64,000 nucleotides of DNA from Nomia melanderi (GCF_051020985.1 NC_135008.1:186001-250000); one strand, 5' to 3'. Counted from the stretch's first letter, positions 40,010 through 51,194 are shown. Notes: generated by a model from the letters alone, not told the origin. Numbers and translations: made by a program.

Positions 40010-40589
40010 TCGCGGAACGACCTTCGCTCTTCACCGATCTCTGGACCATCTCACCGAGATCGTTTCGCATTCTTTTCTCATGCTTAAGAATCCTGCTCGC
40101 CGAATACACGGTGTCCACGAAATATCCGCTTGAACCATTAGCAACTTTCGCGAAGCAATCGCAACGGCAAATCGTCAACGAACCTGCGCATGCGTCGCAA
40201 CAGCCTATGTATACCGAGAAAGTACATCTTCGCACGATCCGGTTTTCTTTTCAGCAAAACTTGGATCGCTCGGTTCGAAAAGTATTCGTCCATTCGCGAT
40301 AGATTTGGCACGCTTGGCAAATGTTAAAGTTAACGTCGGAAACGTCGATTCGCGCGCGCTCCGACTCGGACGAGAGATCGAATTTCGGATAATACGCGGC
40401 GCATGCGAATGGACGAATACTTTGGCCATCGGCATCCCGACACCCGGTACATCCCCGGCAGCCTGGCGACGAGCATCGCCTCAGCCATCGGCGAACACCC
40501 GTCGCCGGAACTGCAACGGAAAAAAGATAAACACCCGTGGCCGCTGCTTCGTCGCTTCCGAATTACGTTTACGCCGGCAGTTTTTTCTT

Positions 40590-40633
40590 TTGAGTTGCTA
40601 GCCCCTATCCTGGTCTCCTACTTTCTGTTCCAG
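40590..40633 (+). other. Candidate 3' splice acceptor upstream of the coding exon
   Basis: A pyrimidine-rich tract ends in CTTTCTGTTCCAG at 40633, a strong acceptor by eye. It lies 422 bp before the start codon, so it would splice a non-coding first exon from further upstream onto the coding exon. The donor partner was not identified. Confidence 0.5.
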
Positions 40634-40688
40634 ATTTCGTGCGAACCGTCGGCGCACGGTACGAATAGAGTCGCCGGGACCAACGGGG

Positions 40689-40694
40689 ATGTAG
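40689..40694 (+). promoter_or_regulatory. Minimal upstream ORF (ATG-TAG)
   Basis: In the predicted leader, an ATG is directly followed by TAG. Start-stop elements of this type are known in other eukaryotic mRNAs to stall ribosomes and lower downstream translation. The role here is inference and depends on the leader being transcribed. Confidence 0.4.
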
Positions 40695-40735
40695 CCGAGG
40701 GTGGGCTGCCGCCGGTTGACGCTACCGCGACGACG

Positions 40736-40867
40736 ATGCGCACGTCGGAACGACGAGACCGCCGTCACCATCGCCACCAGCTGCCGACGAGAGCAGGGGA
40801 CCGTTTAATCCGCGAAATTCACTGGGATCATCGATCGATCGGCGACAAAGCTCACTGCCACCAGTGA
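40736..40867 (+). promoter_or_regulatory. Upstream ORF of 43 codons in the predicted leader
   Basis: This uORF runs from ATG at 40736 to TGA at 40865-40867 and is Arg/His-rich. Its stop overlaps the next ATG as TGATG. It is probably regulatory rather than a functional peptide. The same frame is open further upstream from 40403. Confidence 0.35.
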
Positions 40868-40887
40868 TGACGAGACGAGGCTGTTAA
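40867..40887 (+). promoter_or_regulatory. Short upstream ORF coupled to the preceding one by TGATG
   Basis: ATG at 40867 shares its A with the preceding TGA. The ORF has six codons and then TAA. It lies 168 bp before the main start. Stop-start overlap can allow termination-reinitiation; that use here is inference. Confidence 0.35.
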
Positions 40888-40896
40888 CCTCGAAAA

Positions 40897-40937
40897 CCGT
40901 CCGTCCGTCCGTCCATCCGTCTATCCGTCTGTCCGTC
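40897..40937 (+). repeat. CCGT tetranucleotide microsatellite in the leader
   Basis: About ten copies of CCGT, with CCAT, CTAT and CTGT variants, lie between the upstream ORFs and the main start. The array is pyrimidine-rich and has no ATG. Confidence 0.8.
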
Positions 40938-41055
40938 GAGCCGCGATATCCACGGACTCTCCCTCTCCGCCGAGCCAACGAACAAAGACCTTCGGCCACC
41001 CTTTAGAGACCCCGAAGAGATCAAAGACTGAATATCAAAGAGGGGGACAGGAAAG

Positions 41056-41206
41056 ATGTTGGGCGTGAGTCAGCCGGGAAACCCGCCCTCGAGCTTGCGA
41101 CACTCGGCGAGCTTCTCTTGCCTGCAGCGCGGCACTGCCAGCGAGGGACATCGGGCTAGGACCTCGACGCTGCTGCAGCAGCCTAGCCTTCAGCTGACCG
41201 GCAGCG

Positions 41207-41268
<62 letters not shown>

Positions 41269-42089
41269 ACAACAACGACAGGCACGGGCACCGGCACCGG
41301 TCATCACCAGTACTCCGGGCAGTCCTCGCTGCTGCAGCAATCGAGCACCGGCACCGTGCAACACCGAGTCGAGGCGTTGGAGTCCCTTCAAGACGGCAAC
41401 GACTACGGTTTCGTCAAGATCAGGCCACGGTTGCGCAGCACGAACGCCACTCTCTACCATGAGGAAGAGGTAGCAGCGCAGAAGAGCGCGCTGTGGGACC
41501 GCGACGCCTCGGCGTTCAGCGACCGCGAGTGCGACTCGAACTACAGGGACTGTTCGCTCAAGATCAAGGACCACCGGGAACATTCGCCCAAAGGCGGCAC
41601 CTCGAAGAACCAGAATCCCCTCCGAGGCGCGTTGATCCTCTTCGCTTCGACGTCCTCCTGGTGGAAGGCCAGGCAACGGGAGGATCAACTGACCGGATCG
41701 GAGCGAGCTCTAGCCTCGACCGCCACCATGTCCGAGAGGAAATGGTCCAGCACGTCGATGGCCTCCCCGTCGAACGAGCGCAAGTGGGTGCCGTCGGTCA
41801 CCTCGCCGACGAACGACAGGAAATGGTCGGTCGGGAACGCTGGTCTGTCCTCCTCCACCGGGAACGACAGGAAGTGGACCAGGTCCTCGGTGTCTTCCAG
41901 TTCCGCGAGCCAGCAGGACAGGAAGTGGCGGTCGCTGGGCGCTCTGCTCAGGACCCCAGCTAGCACTGGCTCGCACGGGGTCCAGCAGTCGGACCTGCGG
42001 TGGATCTCGGAGGATCTGCTCGGCGCCTGCTACATGTCGAGCAAGTACCAGCAGCAGCAACAGCAGCAGCAGCAGCAGCAACAACAGCC

Positions 42090-42131
<42 letters not shown>

Positions 42132-42771
42132 GACCTCTTACTCCGCCCGGGTTAGCAGGGTCAGCAGGGACATCTACAGAGAGAACGGGGAGTTCGGGCA
42201 GACCGGCCGGTCGAAGGTCAGTCGCAGATTGTACCAGGACGGCGAGTCTTCCGGGGACAGAGACACCGTCGAGGAGAGGCATCTTCAGGTGAGGCACCAG
42301 TTCGAGGAGGAGTGCCGGGCCAGGACTAATCGGGAGAGCATCTGCAAAACGGAGCAGAGCAGCGAGACGCGCGGCGCCTCGACTAGGTCCAGCCGGGCGC
42401 AAAGCTTTTACCTGCTAGACGATTTCCTGCGGCCCCAGCCCCAGCAGAGTGGTGGCAATAGCAATAAGTGCATGTTGAACGTCTACCTGTCGCCGTCCCA
42501 CTCCAAGTCCAACGATCACGGGAGATCGATCGAGACGAAGCACGTCTCTTCGCAAGGGAACATAACCACGAACATCACGCCGCCCAGGCGCCACAATTCC
42601 AGCTCGGATAGCCTGGAGGTGGCGACCAGCCCCCTGCCGCCGCCGGTGCCGCCGCCGCCACCGCAGGTCAGCGCCAGGGACAGGGACAGGGGCGACAGCC
42701 TCAAGGAGAAGGACGTGTGCCCCTGCAAAATGTGCTGGACCAATATGCACCAGAGATCTTTCGTTGAAGAG
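41056..42771 (+). CDS. First coding exon of an unrecognised low-complexity protein (572 residues, continues beyond splice donor)
   Basis: The exon reads 572 codons and ends in phase 0 at GAAGAG|GTAAGT. The start is the first ATG after an in-frame TGA at 41029-41031 and has A at -3. In order it carries: a Ser-rich N-terminus; Gly 51-62 followed by a Gly-Thr stretch; a short hydrophobic patch ending in WW at 191-203; five [E/D]RKW repeats with Trp at 230, 244, 257, 274 and 291, plus a weaker LRW at 316; glutamine runs 332-344 and 346-358 split by Pro345; Arg/Glu-rich sequence; PPPVPPPPP at 528-536; and CPCKMCW at 555-561. I see no signal peptide, clear membrane segment or enzymatic domain. The composition suggests a disordered N-terminal region of a scaffold or signalling protein, which is inference. 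The family is not recognised. Reading on to the stop at 42904-42906 is possible only if the intron is retained. Coding status is confident; function is unknown. Confidence 0.85.
41206..41301 (+). repeat. GGC and ACAGGC coding repeats (polyglycine then Gly-Thr)
   Basis: Twelve glycine codons (residues 51-62), nearly all GGC, run into ACA-GGC dipeptide repeats, ACAACAACGACA threonines and a second Gly-Thr block. This is a flexible, probably unstructured linker with no recognised function. Confidence 0.9.
41728..41928 (+). repeat. Five tandem [E/D]RKW peptide repeats within the exon
   Basis: Residues 225-291 contain SERKWS, NERKWV, NDRKWS, NDRKWT and QDRKWR separated by Ser/Thr-rich spacers of 9 to 13 residues. 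The nucleotide copies have diverged while the tetrapeptide is kept, which suggests selection on the peptide. Confidence 0.85.
42049..42129 (+). repeat. CAG/CAA array encoding two 13-residue glutamine runs
   Basis: The coding repeat encodes Gln 332-344, Pro345, then Gln 346-358. CAG dominates; several CAA codons interrupt the first half and the second half is pure CAG. The pure half is the more likely to vary in length between individuals. Confidence 0.95.
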
Positions 42772-42777
42772 GTAAGT
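42772..42777 (+). other. 5' splice donor ending the coding exon
   Basis: The sequence is AAGAG|GTAAGT, a near-perfect metazoan donor. It falls between codons 572 and 573, giving a phase-0 intron. Sequence past the donor loses the codon bias of the exon and reaches a stop after 44 codons. No matching acceptor and downstream exon could be identified in the remaining 21 kb, so the intron may run past the window. Confidence 0.85.
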
Positions 42778-43789
42778 CCTGTGGGACGACACGCGTTTCT
42801 CGATCGGGCACAGGATCCTCCCGCCGCCAGAGGCCTCCGAGGAAACTCTGGAAACGATTCTTTTTCCCTCGATGTGCCCCCCACCGATCCGACCAGTCTT
42901 CTTTGATCCCGAAAATCTTAGGTCCGGCCCGCTTTACTTTTCGACGAGAGGCGAAAAGCTTTCGAATCGGCGATACGCAAAGTTCGACGAAGCGTCTAAG
43001 CATCGGAGCGATCGACGGTCGACCTCTGTCGACGCATTCGTTGCCCGAGATATCTCGTTCGGATAAGAAACGAGGAAGCTTTCGCGAGTAGTCTCGTTCC
43101 GTTTACAAAGTAGTTTGGAAATACAGAGACGAGGGACGCGGGACTGAAAAGTGATTTATAAGTGCCGCGGATGGAATTATAATTTCCGGTTATTTCCCTT
43201 TGACGCGACGCAGATATTGTCGTTCCCGTTGCGTTCGGCTAGTGGCTCGGACGATATTGCACAGGCAGATGAAGTCTGCGACGACCGAAACGACGACGTA
43301 GACGTAAATTGAGACGCCGTTATCGTGCGCAGCTACGAGGATATTTCTTTGAGGAAATTTCATAGCCGGCTCGAAGTATGCTGCTGATAAATCAGCCTTG
43401 TTGCCTTTCATATTTTATGGGACGTGTAAACACGAGTGTTCGCCTCGCTTCGCGTGCTGTGCTTTAAAGAACACGGACGTACGGAATTCTTAAGGCTCGC
43501 CTAGCAGCTTGACAAATTTATTCAGAAAAATCTTTCGAGTCTAGTTTGTTCGATCGGAACGCAACCTAAATTCGAATTCCAACAAGTGACCGGACAACAA
43601 GACGGAGAACATTTCATCGTCATTCTTTTCTCTTCGATTTACATTTTTCAAACGCTAAACGCACCGCGACCGGTCAAATGACCGCGCAATTCAACTGTAT
43701 TATATACCTATATCCGATTTCATACATTACCCGAGATTACCAGCTATTCGACTGGTCACCGTAGCAGTTATCCTCCGTCTTCGTTTAAT

Positions 43790-43852
43790 CGATATTGCAT
43801 TGATATTCCATTGATATTCCATTGATACTCTATTGATATATTCCATTGATAG
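43790..43852 (+). repeat. 11-bp array ATTGATATTCC
   Basis: About five imperfect copies, AT-rich. Confidence 0.85.
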
Positions 43853-44853
43853 AAGAAACACGATCGAGTCCGATCGGTGTGTTCCGTGTGGGACGAGGAT
43901 CGTCGAAACTCGTCAGGGTATCGAGTTACCGGATCGAGGTTGAATACGCGAATCGAATACCCCAATTGTTGAGCTACTCGTTGATCTTTCGATCGAGGAA
44001 AATGGACGACTCCGACCGGCTCTTCCGGTGAAAGTTGCTTTCGATCGCGTCGCCGATATTGTTGAAATGTATTGTTTAAAAAGAAGAAAAAAGAGAGAAG
44101 TAGAGACTCGGCGTTGGCAATGGACCTCGAAACTTTCGATTAGCAGCGTGGGCGGCGTGCCGCGTCGAGAATCTTTTCATCGGTATTTCCTTTTCGGAAA
44201 GTCAGGGCAACGTTCGTTCGATCGTTCAGGCTAATTCCCCAGACCCCGTTAACTGAAAATCAATCATTTTCCACTGCGGGCAAGTTCGAAACAATGACTT
44301 GTTTGGTAAGCTGTTTCGTGCGGTCTCGAATGCTGTAAACGCGTAAAATCCACAGTCTACTTGTCGGTGCACTCTAGATCTTGATGGAAATTTCGCCTGT
44401 TTTATGCCGAACAGCGCAAAGAGAGCAAAGGATAAAGAGAACAACTCTGTCCAATAGGAAATAGATGGAAAAATGTCCGACCCAACTAGCAGATGAAAAG
44501 AAAGCTTTTCATGATCGTAGATTGAAATTTCGTAGGATTCTCGTAGGTCTCCCAGTGGGTTGTTCGGATTAATAACGAGATGTCGGGGGATGCTCGGTCC
44601 CCATTCGAATGGTCCGCCGGCTGTATCCGACGCTCGAATTAGGTTGCCGCCCCTGACCCCTTATTTCGTTCGGGTGTGTATCGAACACGGAGCCCGTTAT
44701 TCTTGGGACGCAGAAGGGTACAGAGTGGCGAAGGAAGTCGTATTTCTATCCTTCCAGTATCTACTCTATTATTAGTAACCGGTGCAATGGCGGTAGACGG
44801 TTCGACTGGATTTCCGTTCGATTTTAAACACAGCCGTATCCTCGCGGCCGTGG

Positions 44854-44908
44854 CCTCTCTCTCTCTCTCCCTCTCCCTCTCCCTCTCCCTCTTCCTCTCC
44901 CACTCTCC
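44854..44908 (+). repeat. CT-rich microsatellite (CT then CCCTCT)
   Basis: Dinucleotide CT passes into CCCTCT hexamers. Confidence 0.9.
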
Positions 44909-45547
44909 CGCTGCTCGATTCCGTCTCGTTTCCTCCGAGAAGAGACTCTCCAGCAGGCAGGACTGCCGGATTGATTGAGATTTCCAGCACGTAGGCTCGC
45001 GGTAGCGCGATTTTCCCTCGACGCGATGAATTCACGCGGAAACGTCTGCACGCTGCATACCGGGTGACCCTGGACGAATCGATAAACATGAAAGTTTCGC
45101 GCTTAAAAAGATAGCTTCTCGGAGAAGATCAGCATAGAAATCGATTCACCGATACCCAAACGAAATAAGAAACGAAACGAAATAGGAAAGAAGGAAGGAG
45201 AACGGAGCGGAGGGCGGTTCGGCGCTTTAACGAGGCGGGACAGTTCGTCGAGATCGCTCTTTTGTTTCCCGCGGGCTCTTTGTTGCCGCGTTTTCAGCTG
45301 GCCGACGCGTAACGCGTAACGCGTAATGCGTCCGTAACGCTGCCCGGCTTCGAAGGGGCTTCCCTCCGCTTCCCTTCTTTCACGCTCGTTTACCGCGTTC
45401 CTCGGTTCTCCTCTTTTCGTCTCCTGCCGCTTCGCGTCCCTGCGCCGAACACAGTGTTCACCGTCGCTCGCTCACCTCACCCTTTTGTTAATATCAAGAC
45501 ATCCTAGGTCAGGGACGCGTAACCTACGCATCCGGCTTTGTCGGCGC

Positions 45548-45600
45548 GCGTCTTCGCGTCTTCGCGTCTTCGCGTCCTCGCGTCCTCGCGTCCTCGCGTG
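45548..45600 (+). repeat. 8-bp tandem array CGCGTCYT
   Basis: Three CGCGTCTT units followed by three CGCGTCCT units and a partial copy. It is a clean two-block array. Confidence 0.9.
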
Positions 45601-48600
45601 TAGCCCTTGTCGCTGACTCAACGTCCGCCACCGCGGGCTTTGTCTTTTTTCCTATTTCTGGCCAGGAATGTGGCGTTAAATTCGCTCGCGATCTCGGTTC
45701 TCGCGGGACACGCGACGCGCCATCTTTACGCAGCCGTGTCTTCGTCTCGGAGGCCATTTTGTCGCGTCACGTGGTCGCGCGATTGACGGCCCGAACAAGT
45801 TTACGGGAAAAGTTGTCCAGAACTAGGGTCGGAATGTTTCGCGTGATCTTCGATTTTGAAAACCGATTTTGCTACTTTCTTTCCGTTCTCCCCTCGTACG
45901 ACCTCGATACACGAAGACGCTATCGAACGTTGAAATAAGATCAAATTCGTCCGCGCCGCGCGGTGATGATTAATTTCTTTGAGTCTCCGACGATAGCCGC
46001 GCACGTAGACGCTATTTTTAACGCGGCTCTGTTATTATCTCTATTGTCGCTCGCACCCCGTGCTCGGGTTTTCCCACAGAAATGGGACAAGCCGAGCCGC
46101 GCGAGCGCGCGTTGTCCTTCACCCGCGTTTATCGTCGCTCCCCGGATACAAGCTCGATTACCATTGACCTTTCGCTATAAATACGTGCATTAAAGTATTC
46201 AATTATCAGGAGTTATTCTCGATGCAGCGGGATTTCGCGTGATCGGTGACGATAGCGTCCGTTCGAACGTGTCCGAGACGTTTCTGGTGTCGATCGTGGT
46301 TGGATCGTCCGATCGATCATCGCCGAATCCTTATGCGCTTACGGGAAATTTCAAACAGCAACATTCCTCGGTATCTCATTCGAGCAACGACCATGCTCGG
46401 TTTCACGGCAAAACCGGGGGTGTCTTTGAATATTGATCAGATCCTGGCCAATTCGGTGTGCCGCGTACCATACGCGGCCGCGTGGGGCAGATTTGCCACC
46501 TCGAACAACCAATGAAACCCCGAGAATCCGGAATTTATTATTTGTTGCTCGCAGCTGCGACCGAATTTCGATTAACGGTAAAACTAGCGGACAGGCAAAT
46601 TGGCTTTTCGAAATTTTCCTATTGAAACTCTGAGTTGAAATTTCGTTTGTATCGCTTTATCGTTTCATTTCGGTCGATTTCGAATCGAATCGATTCGTTA
46701 ATCGACTTAATCGGGAGACAAACGACAAACGACAAACGATGAAACTTTCGCCGATCTTTTCCCGAGCTGTCGAGCCGAGTCGCAATGAAACCTGCTCCAT
46801 TGTTCGCGGCATCGAATTCGAAAATAACGAATTAGAAGTAACCGTAACACCTACTAATAACCGACAACGCCGGGGCGCATTCCGCGCGGGTTATTGTTCT
46901 CTATCCACTTGCGAAAGGCCACGATTCAGATACCAATAATTATTAATACTCGTTGCATCATCGGCGAACCTCATAAAAGTTGTATTAGCACATAAAGCGG
47001 CGTAGAACATGCATTAGAGTCTGAAAATTTCAGTCCGTTATTACGGTTGAAATTCATTAGAATGAAAGGTTTGACGTTGCAATCGGAAATGGTCGTATAA
47101 AATTTGTCCTTTCTACGAGCCGTTTCGTTTCGTTCACGGATGAGAGTCACGGCTGCCGTTGCCGTTTGAACTTTTCAAGTTTGAAGCGTCCTGTAGGGCG
47201 CATATAGGAGGAGACAGGACCGCATAAGATAGAAGGCACCAGATAGACCCCTGACGGCGGTATCTCTCGGCGAGATCTCGAAACCGGCCAAGTCTGTCGT
47301 TGCATCGAACCACGGTGATTTATCATTATTGAAATACGGACCATTTGTGCCATCGCTCGTCCCATTCTACGCTCCTGCGCGGTCGCCGTGGCACGTTTTT
47401 CCGGTCCGAGAGAGGCCCTACTTGTTTGTGCCCGGTATAATCACGATATTCCGAAGAATCGGAAGGACGATAACTAAATTCCACCGAACAGGGGATTTCC
47501 TAATGTTCCTGCCAACGGAGACCGACCCGGGAAACTTTGAAACGGGAATATATCATTGAACATCGATGAAACTTACGAGCCGCGCGCGCGACGACGGTGC
47601 GTCGTATGTTTCGTGTACCCATAGAACTCGAGGAGATTTGTCATTTACGTGGCGTCCTACGGAGTTAATTTTCCTTGGATCGCGCAGCGATCGAAACTGC
47701 TCCCTGTTTCGAGGCGACGCGTTCTCTCGTTCCTGTACGCCATCGCCACGTGCTACAGATCCGGTTTCGGCGAAATTGAAATCGCGGTTGGACACCATCT
47801 GTTCGCCGACACGGGAAAAAATTATCCGACCGACGAGAAACGCCGTTTAATACCGGAAACAGAGTCATTCTAACGAACTAGACCATTTTTCTTCCTTCGT
47901 TTTTTTTCTTATTTATCTTCAATCTTCGGTTCTACGATCTCCGCGTTAATAATGGACGAGACGGGAGCACGGGTAACGTTTAACTTGACGAAACCTCAAA
48001 TGTTTGTACTCTTGTTGTTGTTGTTGTTGTTCCTTTGTTTTCCATAGAACCGCTTAAACTATTTTAAAAGTTGATTCGTGGAAAAGGAGAGGACGGAAGA
48101 ACCAAGGAGAAAAATTTGCGAGTTCTGGTTCGCGTGTCTGCTGGCGAACAGACTGCGAGATCGCAAAGGGGTGTCCTCTTATTTCTTTCTTTAAATTGTG
48201 GTCGGAACGTTAATCGTCTGATAAACGAGACCGGCCGAAGTTCCACTTGTTAAACCGCAGACGCCGGGGTGTCGTTCTCGCAGCGACGCGTCGAAACCGT
48301 CACGTGGAAACGAGCAAAACAACAATTTCGGAAGTCGTACCAGCTATTCTTCGAGGTTTTCCTTTCTCCCTACCTTTTCTTTGTATATTTAATCGTTCAT
48401 TCGGATCTCCATTAACGTCGTTTCTTCCTTCGGAAATGAACAATTATTTCTTTGGATGTATCAAATTGGTTTCGTCGTTAAACAATTTATTAGAAAAGAA
48501 TCGTCGAGGAGAATGCGTTGGTGATGCGTCGAAAGAAAGTTTCGAAATGGATACCCGACCGCCAGCGTAAGGGTGAGCAGCGTTATTAATGTTCCGTCTA

Positions 48601-50000
48601 GGGGATCCACCCCGATTTCTAGTCGCAACGATACGATCTTTCCAGGAATCCGTCTCACGATTAGGATCACCGCGATCCCGTGACGAGTCTCATTATGTTA
48701 GATGTATCGCTGGATATTGGTCGTGAAAGTTCTCGAGAAAAATCCTGGGAAAGTGGAGGAATTATTAACCCGTTCGTCTAGAATGAAAAGGTAAATAAAG
48801 AAATCGCAGTTTGAAGATTACCAAGCAATCGACAGATATTTTCTGAATATAATTTCGAAGACACTCGAAACTTTGAAGAAGATCCGCGGCCCAGCGATAA
48901 GTAGAGTGCGACTGCTCGTGTGTTTCGATGAAATGCGCGCGGCCGCTCAAAATGCATCGAGATCAGAAACTCGAAGCGCAGGCCTTTAATGAAACGTTTC
49001 TATTGCTCTTATCGGGGCGCATCTCTCGACGGAGGGGATAAAACGACGCATAATTATATCGTTCGTATAGCGTATAAATTAAGAGCGCCGGGAGGTAGAT
49101 TTAGATAAACATTTATACTCGAGAGCGATGCGTATCGCTAACCACCCGATGAAACATTAATGGCGATTCGGATTTCAGCAAGTTTAGTATATCAAGAAAT
49201 TCCCGATTAAATTAGTTGGAAGATCGATAGAGGAGGCTTCGCTCGTGCGATTATTTACGCGTTGTTTAACGAGCGCGTGCTCGGTGCACGCGGACCGATT
49301 CAATTGTGAAATCGGTCGAAACTTGTTTTCGTAAGATACTGACGGTGTATCGATTGTTGTCGATCGTTTCTCCGAGAACATTGACATCGGTCAGTGCGAA
49401 CGCGATTCGTTGGTTCCTTTCCAAGAAACCCGCGCCGACTTTATCCACTTTCTTCGGGCAACTGCGGGTGCAGCAGGTCCCTGTGTTATCGCTTTCACAT
49501 TCACTGCCAGATTTCTGTATTACCAGCCCGTTTCTCACCGCTTGCTCGTCTTTGCCATAAGATGACACCACTGAGAATTTAACATTGCAACCAGTATGTT
49601 TTCAAATGCACAGTGAATAATTTTCATTAGTTTTTCATTGCTTTCGTGGACGTTACGCGAGTGATTCGTTAATCGAATTGATTAACTCGACGAACAAACC
49701 GAGAGAATATTTCTGTTTAAAGGACCGATTCGGTATCGAATGTATCTTACTCTATCGTTGTTAAATCTTTCGAAACTCGAAGAAATTTTGAATTATTTCG
49801 TATTCGATTGAAATATTCACGTCGGACGTATCGTTGCGTCTCTCGTGAATCGTTAGCCAACTATCTATTGTATTTGCAATAGGATTCGGTGCAATTCTAT
49901 GAGCGTATCATTGAACGATTGCGGTGAATATTTGTTCGATCGGATGATATCGAATCACGCTCTCCGCGCAAACATTATTCAGTGGGCATAGCCGTCGCTC

Positions 50001-50003
<3 letters not shown>

Positions 50004-50042
<39 letters not shown>
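50004..50042. repeat. TA dinucleotide microsatellite, about 19 copies
   Basis: Perfect alternating TA, able to extrude as a cruciform. Its length may be uncertain. Confidence 0.95.
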
Positions 50043-50235
50043 CCATCGAAAATGGAATAGGAACGAAGGAATTAATGTGTATTCCATCGGAAGGTTTCGC
50101 GTGTCATCGCAAAAGCCGAGTTTCCTCGTTAGAAATCCTTCGCGAACGTCGGCCTTATTAATTGCAACCTTGGGTCTCAAGTTTCTCCTTTGTTCTGTTG
50201 CCGTCGCAGCGATTATTAAATGCGCGCATCGTGGC

Positions 50236-50300
50236 GTCGAAGAAGAAAGAAAAGGAAACGGAAAAGGAAAAGGAAAAGCAAAAGGAAAAGAAAATGCGAG
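50236..50300 (+). repeat. Purine tract with GGAAAA units
   Basis: AGAAAGAAAAGGAAACGGAAAAG-like sequence containing several GGAAAA units and no other structure. Confidence 0.7.
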
Positions 50301-51106
50301 TCGCGTGAAAAGGATTGGAACGATTCGCGGATTATGGTACACTGGGTCGGCCGCCCGCATGCTCGCGAAATTCCTGACACGTGGTCCGCCATCCAGAGAA
50401 ACGTTCTTTGTGTCGCGCCGTAAAAATAGTATCGCGCGCGTGTTCGAGACATCTGAAAAATACTATCGATATTATATGGAACGAAAAGATTCTCGGTTGC
50501 AAAGGATATTGGTTCGCAAACGACAATGTCTGAAATAATAATATTTAACAGCCTACTCGTGCAACGTCTATTCAAGAATCAATTTCCGAATCAGTTTACC
50601 GTCACTGTTCGGTGTCGAAGAATCTCAATGTTCCTACCGCCTTTTGTCTAAACGCTGTTTAGTGTGTCTATAACAACATGAAACGATCGAACGACGAAAA
50701 AGAAAGGAAGCTCGAAGAGTGAAAGCTTCGGTGAGGTTTTCCTTCTGGTTCTCTTTTATTTTCGTGTTATTATTCTTGGTATTATGCGGTGTTTTTTCGT
50801 GCCGCCTCGTTATTTTCGATACGATCGCGATGTTTGGTAGGGGTCGGGTTCGTTGTACGTGTATCGGGCCTATTTATCTCGCCGATTCGTTCTCCGTTCT
50901 GCTTTATTGCCCTCGTGGGGCGGAACGTTTAAACGCTTAGAAATTGAACGCGCGCGGTCCGGCTTTTGTGGAAGTTCTCGTGTCGTCCGGCACGGATGCA
51001 ATTCAATTAAACCGTTCAACCTGTAACCGCGTCTATTATATCGTGTGCTTCATTTTCAAGGCTCCGATCAATAAAGCAAAACACCCGCACGCCTCTCTCC
51101 ACGACC

Positions 51107-51170
51107 TCGTCGCGTCGCGTCGCGTCGCGTCCCGTCGCGTCCCGTCGCGTCCCGTCGCGTCGCGTCCCGT
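51107..51170 (+). repeat. CGTCG/CGTCC pentanucleotide array
   Basis: Pentamers with CGTCG and CGTCC alternating in the middle, so the effective period becomes 10 bp (GTCGCGTCCC). Confidence 0.9.
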
Positions 51171-51194
51171 TCGTTCTGCGACGTTTTCACCGAA

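Larger units (their letters stand above)
18906..40300. other. Non-coding DNA, intronic or intergenic
   Basis: It may include an upstream intron of the 41 kb gene. It holds arrays, MITE fragments and motif copies listed separately, and a purine-rich stretch at 23030-23200. The longest frames (25801-26448 and 26773-27423, both minus) show no recognisable domain. A non-coding first exon could be hidden here. Confidence 0.5.
40634..41055 (+). other. Probable 5' untranslated leader exon segment
   Basis: This is the stretch between the best upstream acceptor and the start codon at 41056. It is contiguous with the coding exon. All three frames contain stops and it carries three short upstream ORFs and a CCGT tetranucleotide array. 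The 5' limit depends on the acceptor call; an unspliced leader starting elsewhere is also possible. Confidence 0.5.

Noticed and set aside
41710..42402. Minus-strand Leu-rich frame opposite the coding exon
   Set aside because: It is a shadow of the plus-strand exon; the leucine run is the antisense of the glutamine codons.
42772..42906. Extension of the main frame to its stop
   Set aside because: A near-perfect GTAAGT donor precedes it and sequence character changes there. It would be used only with intron retention.
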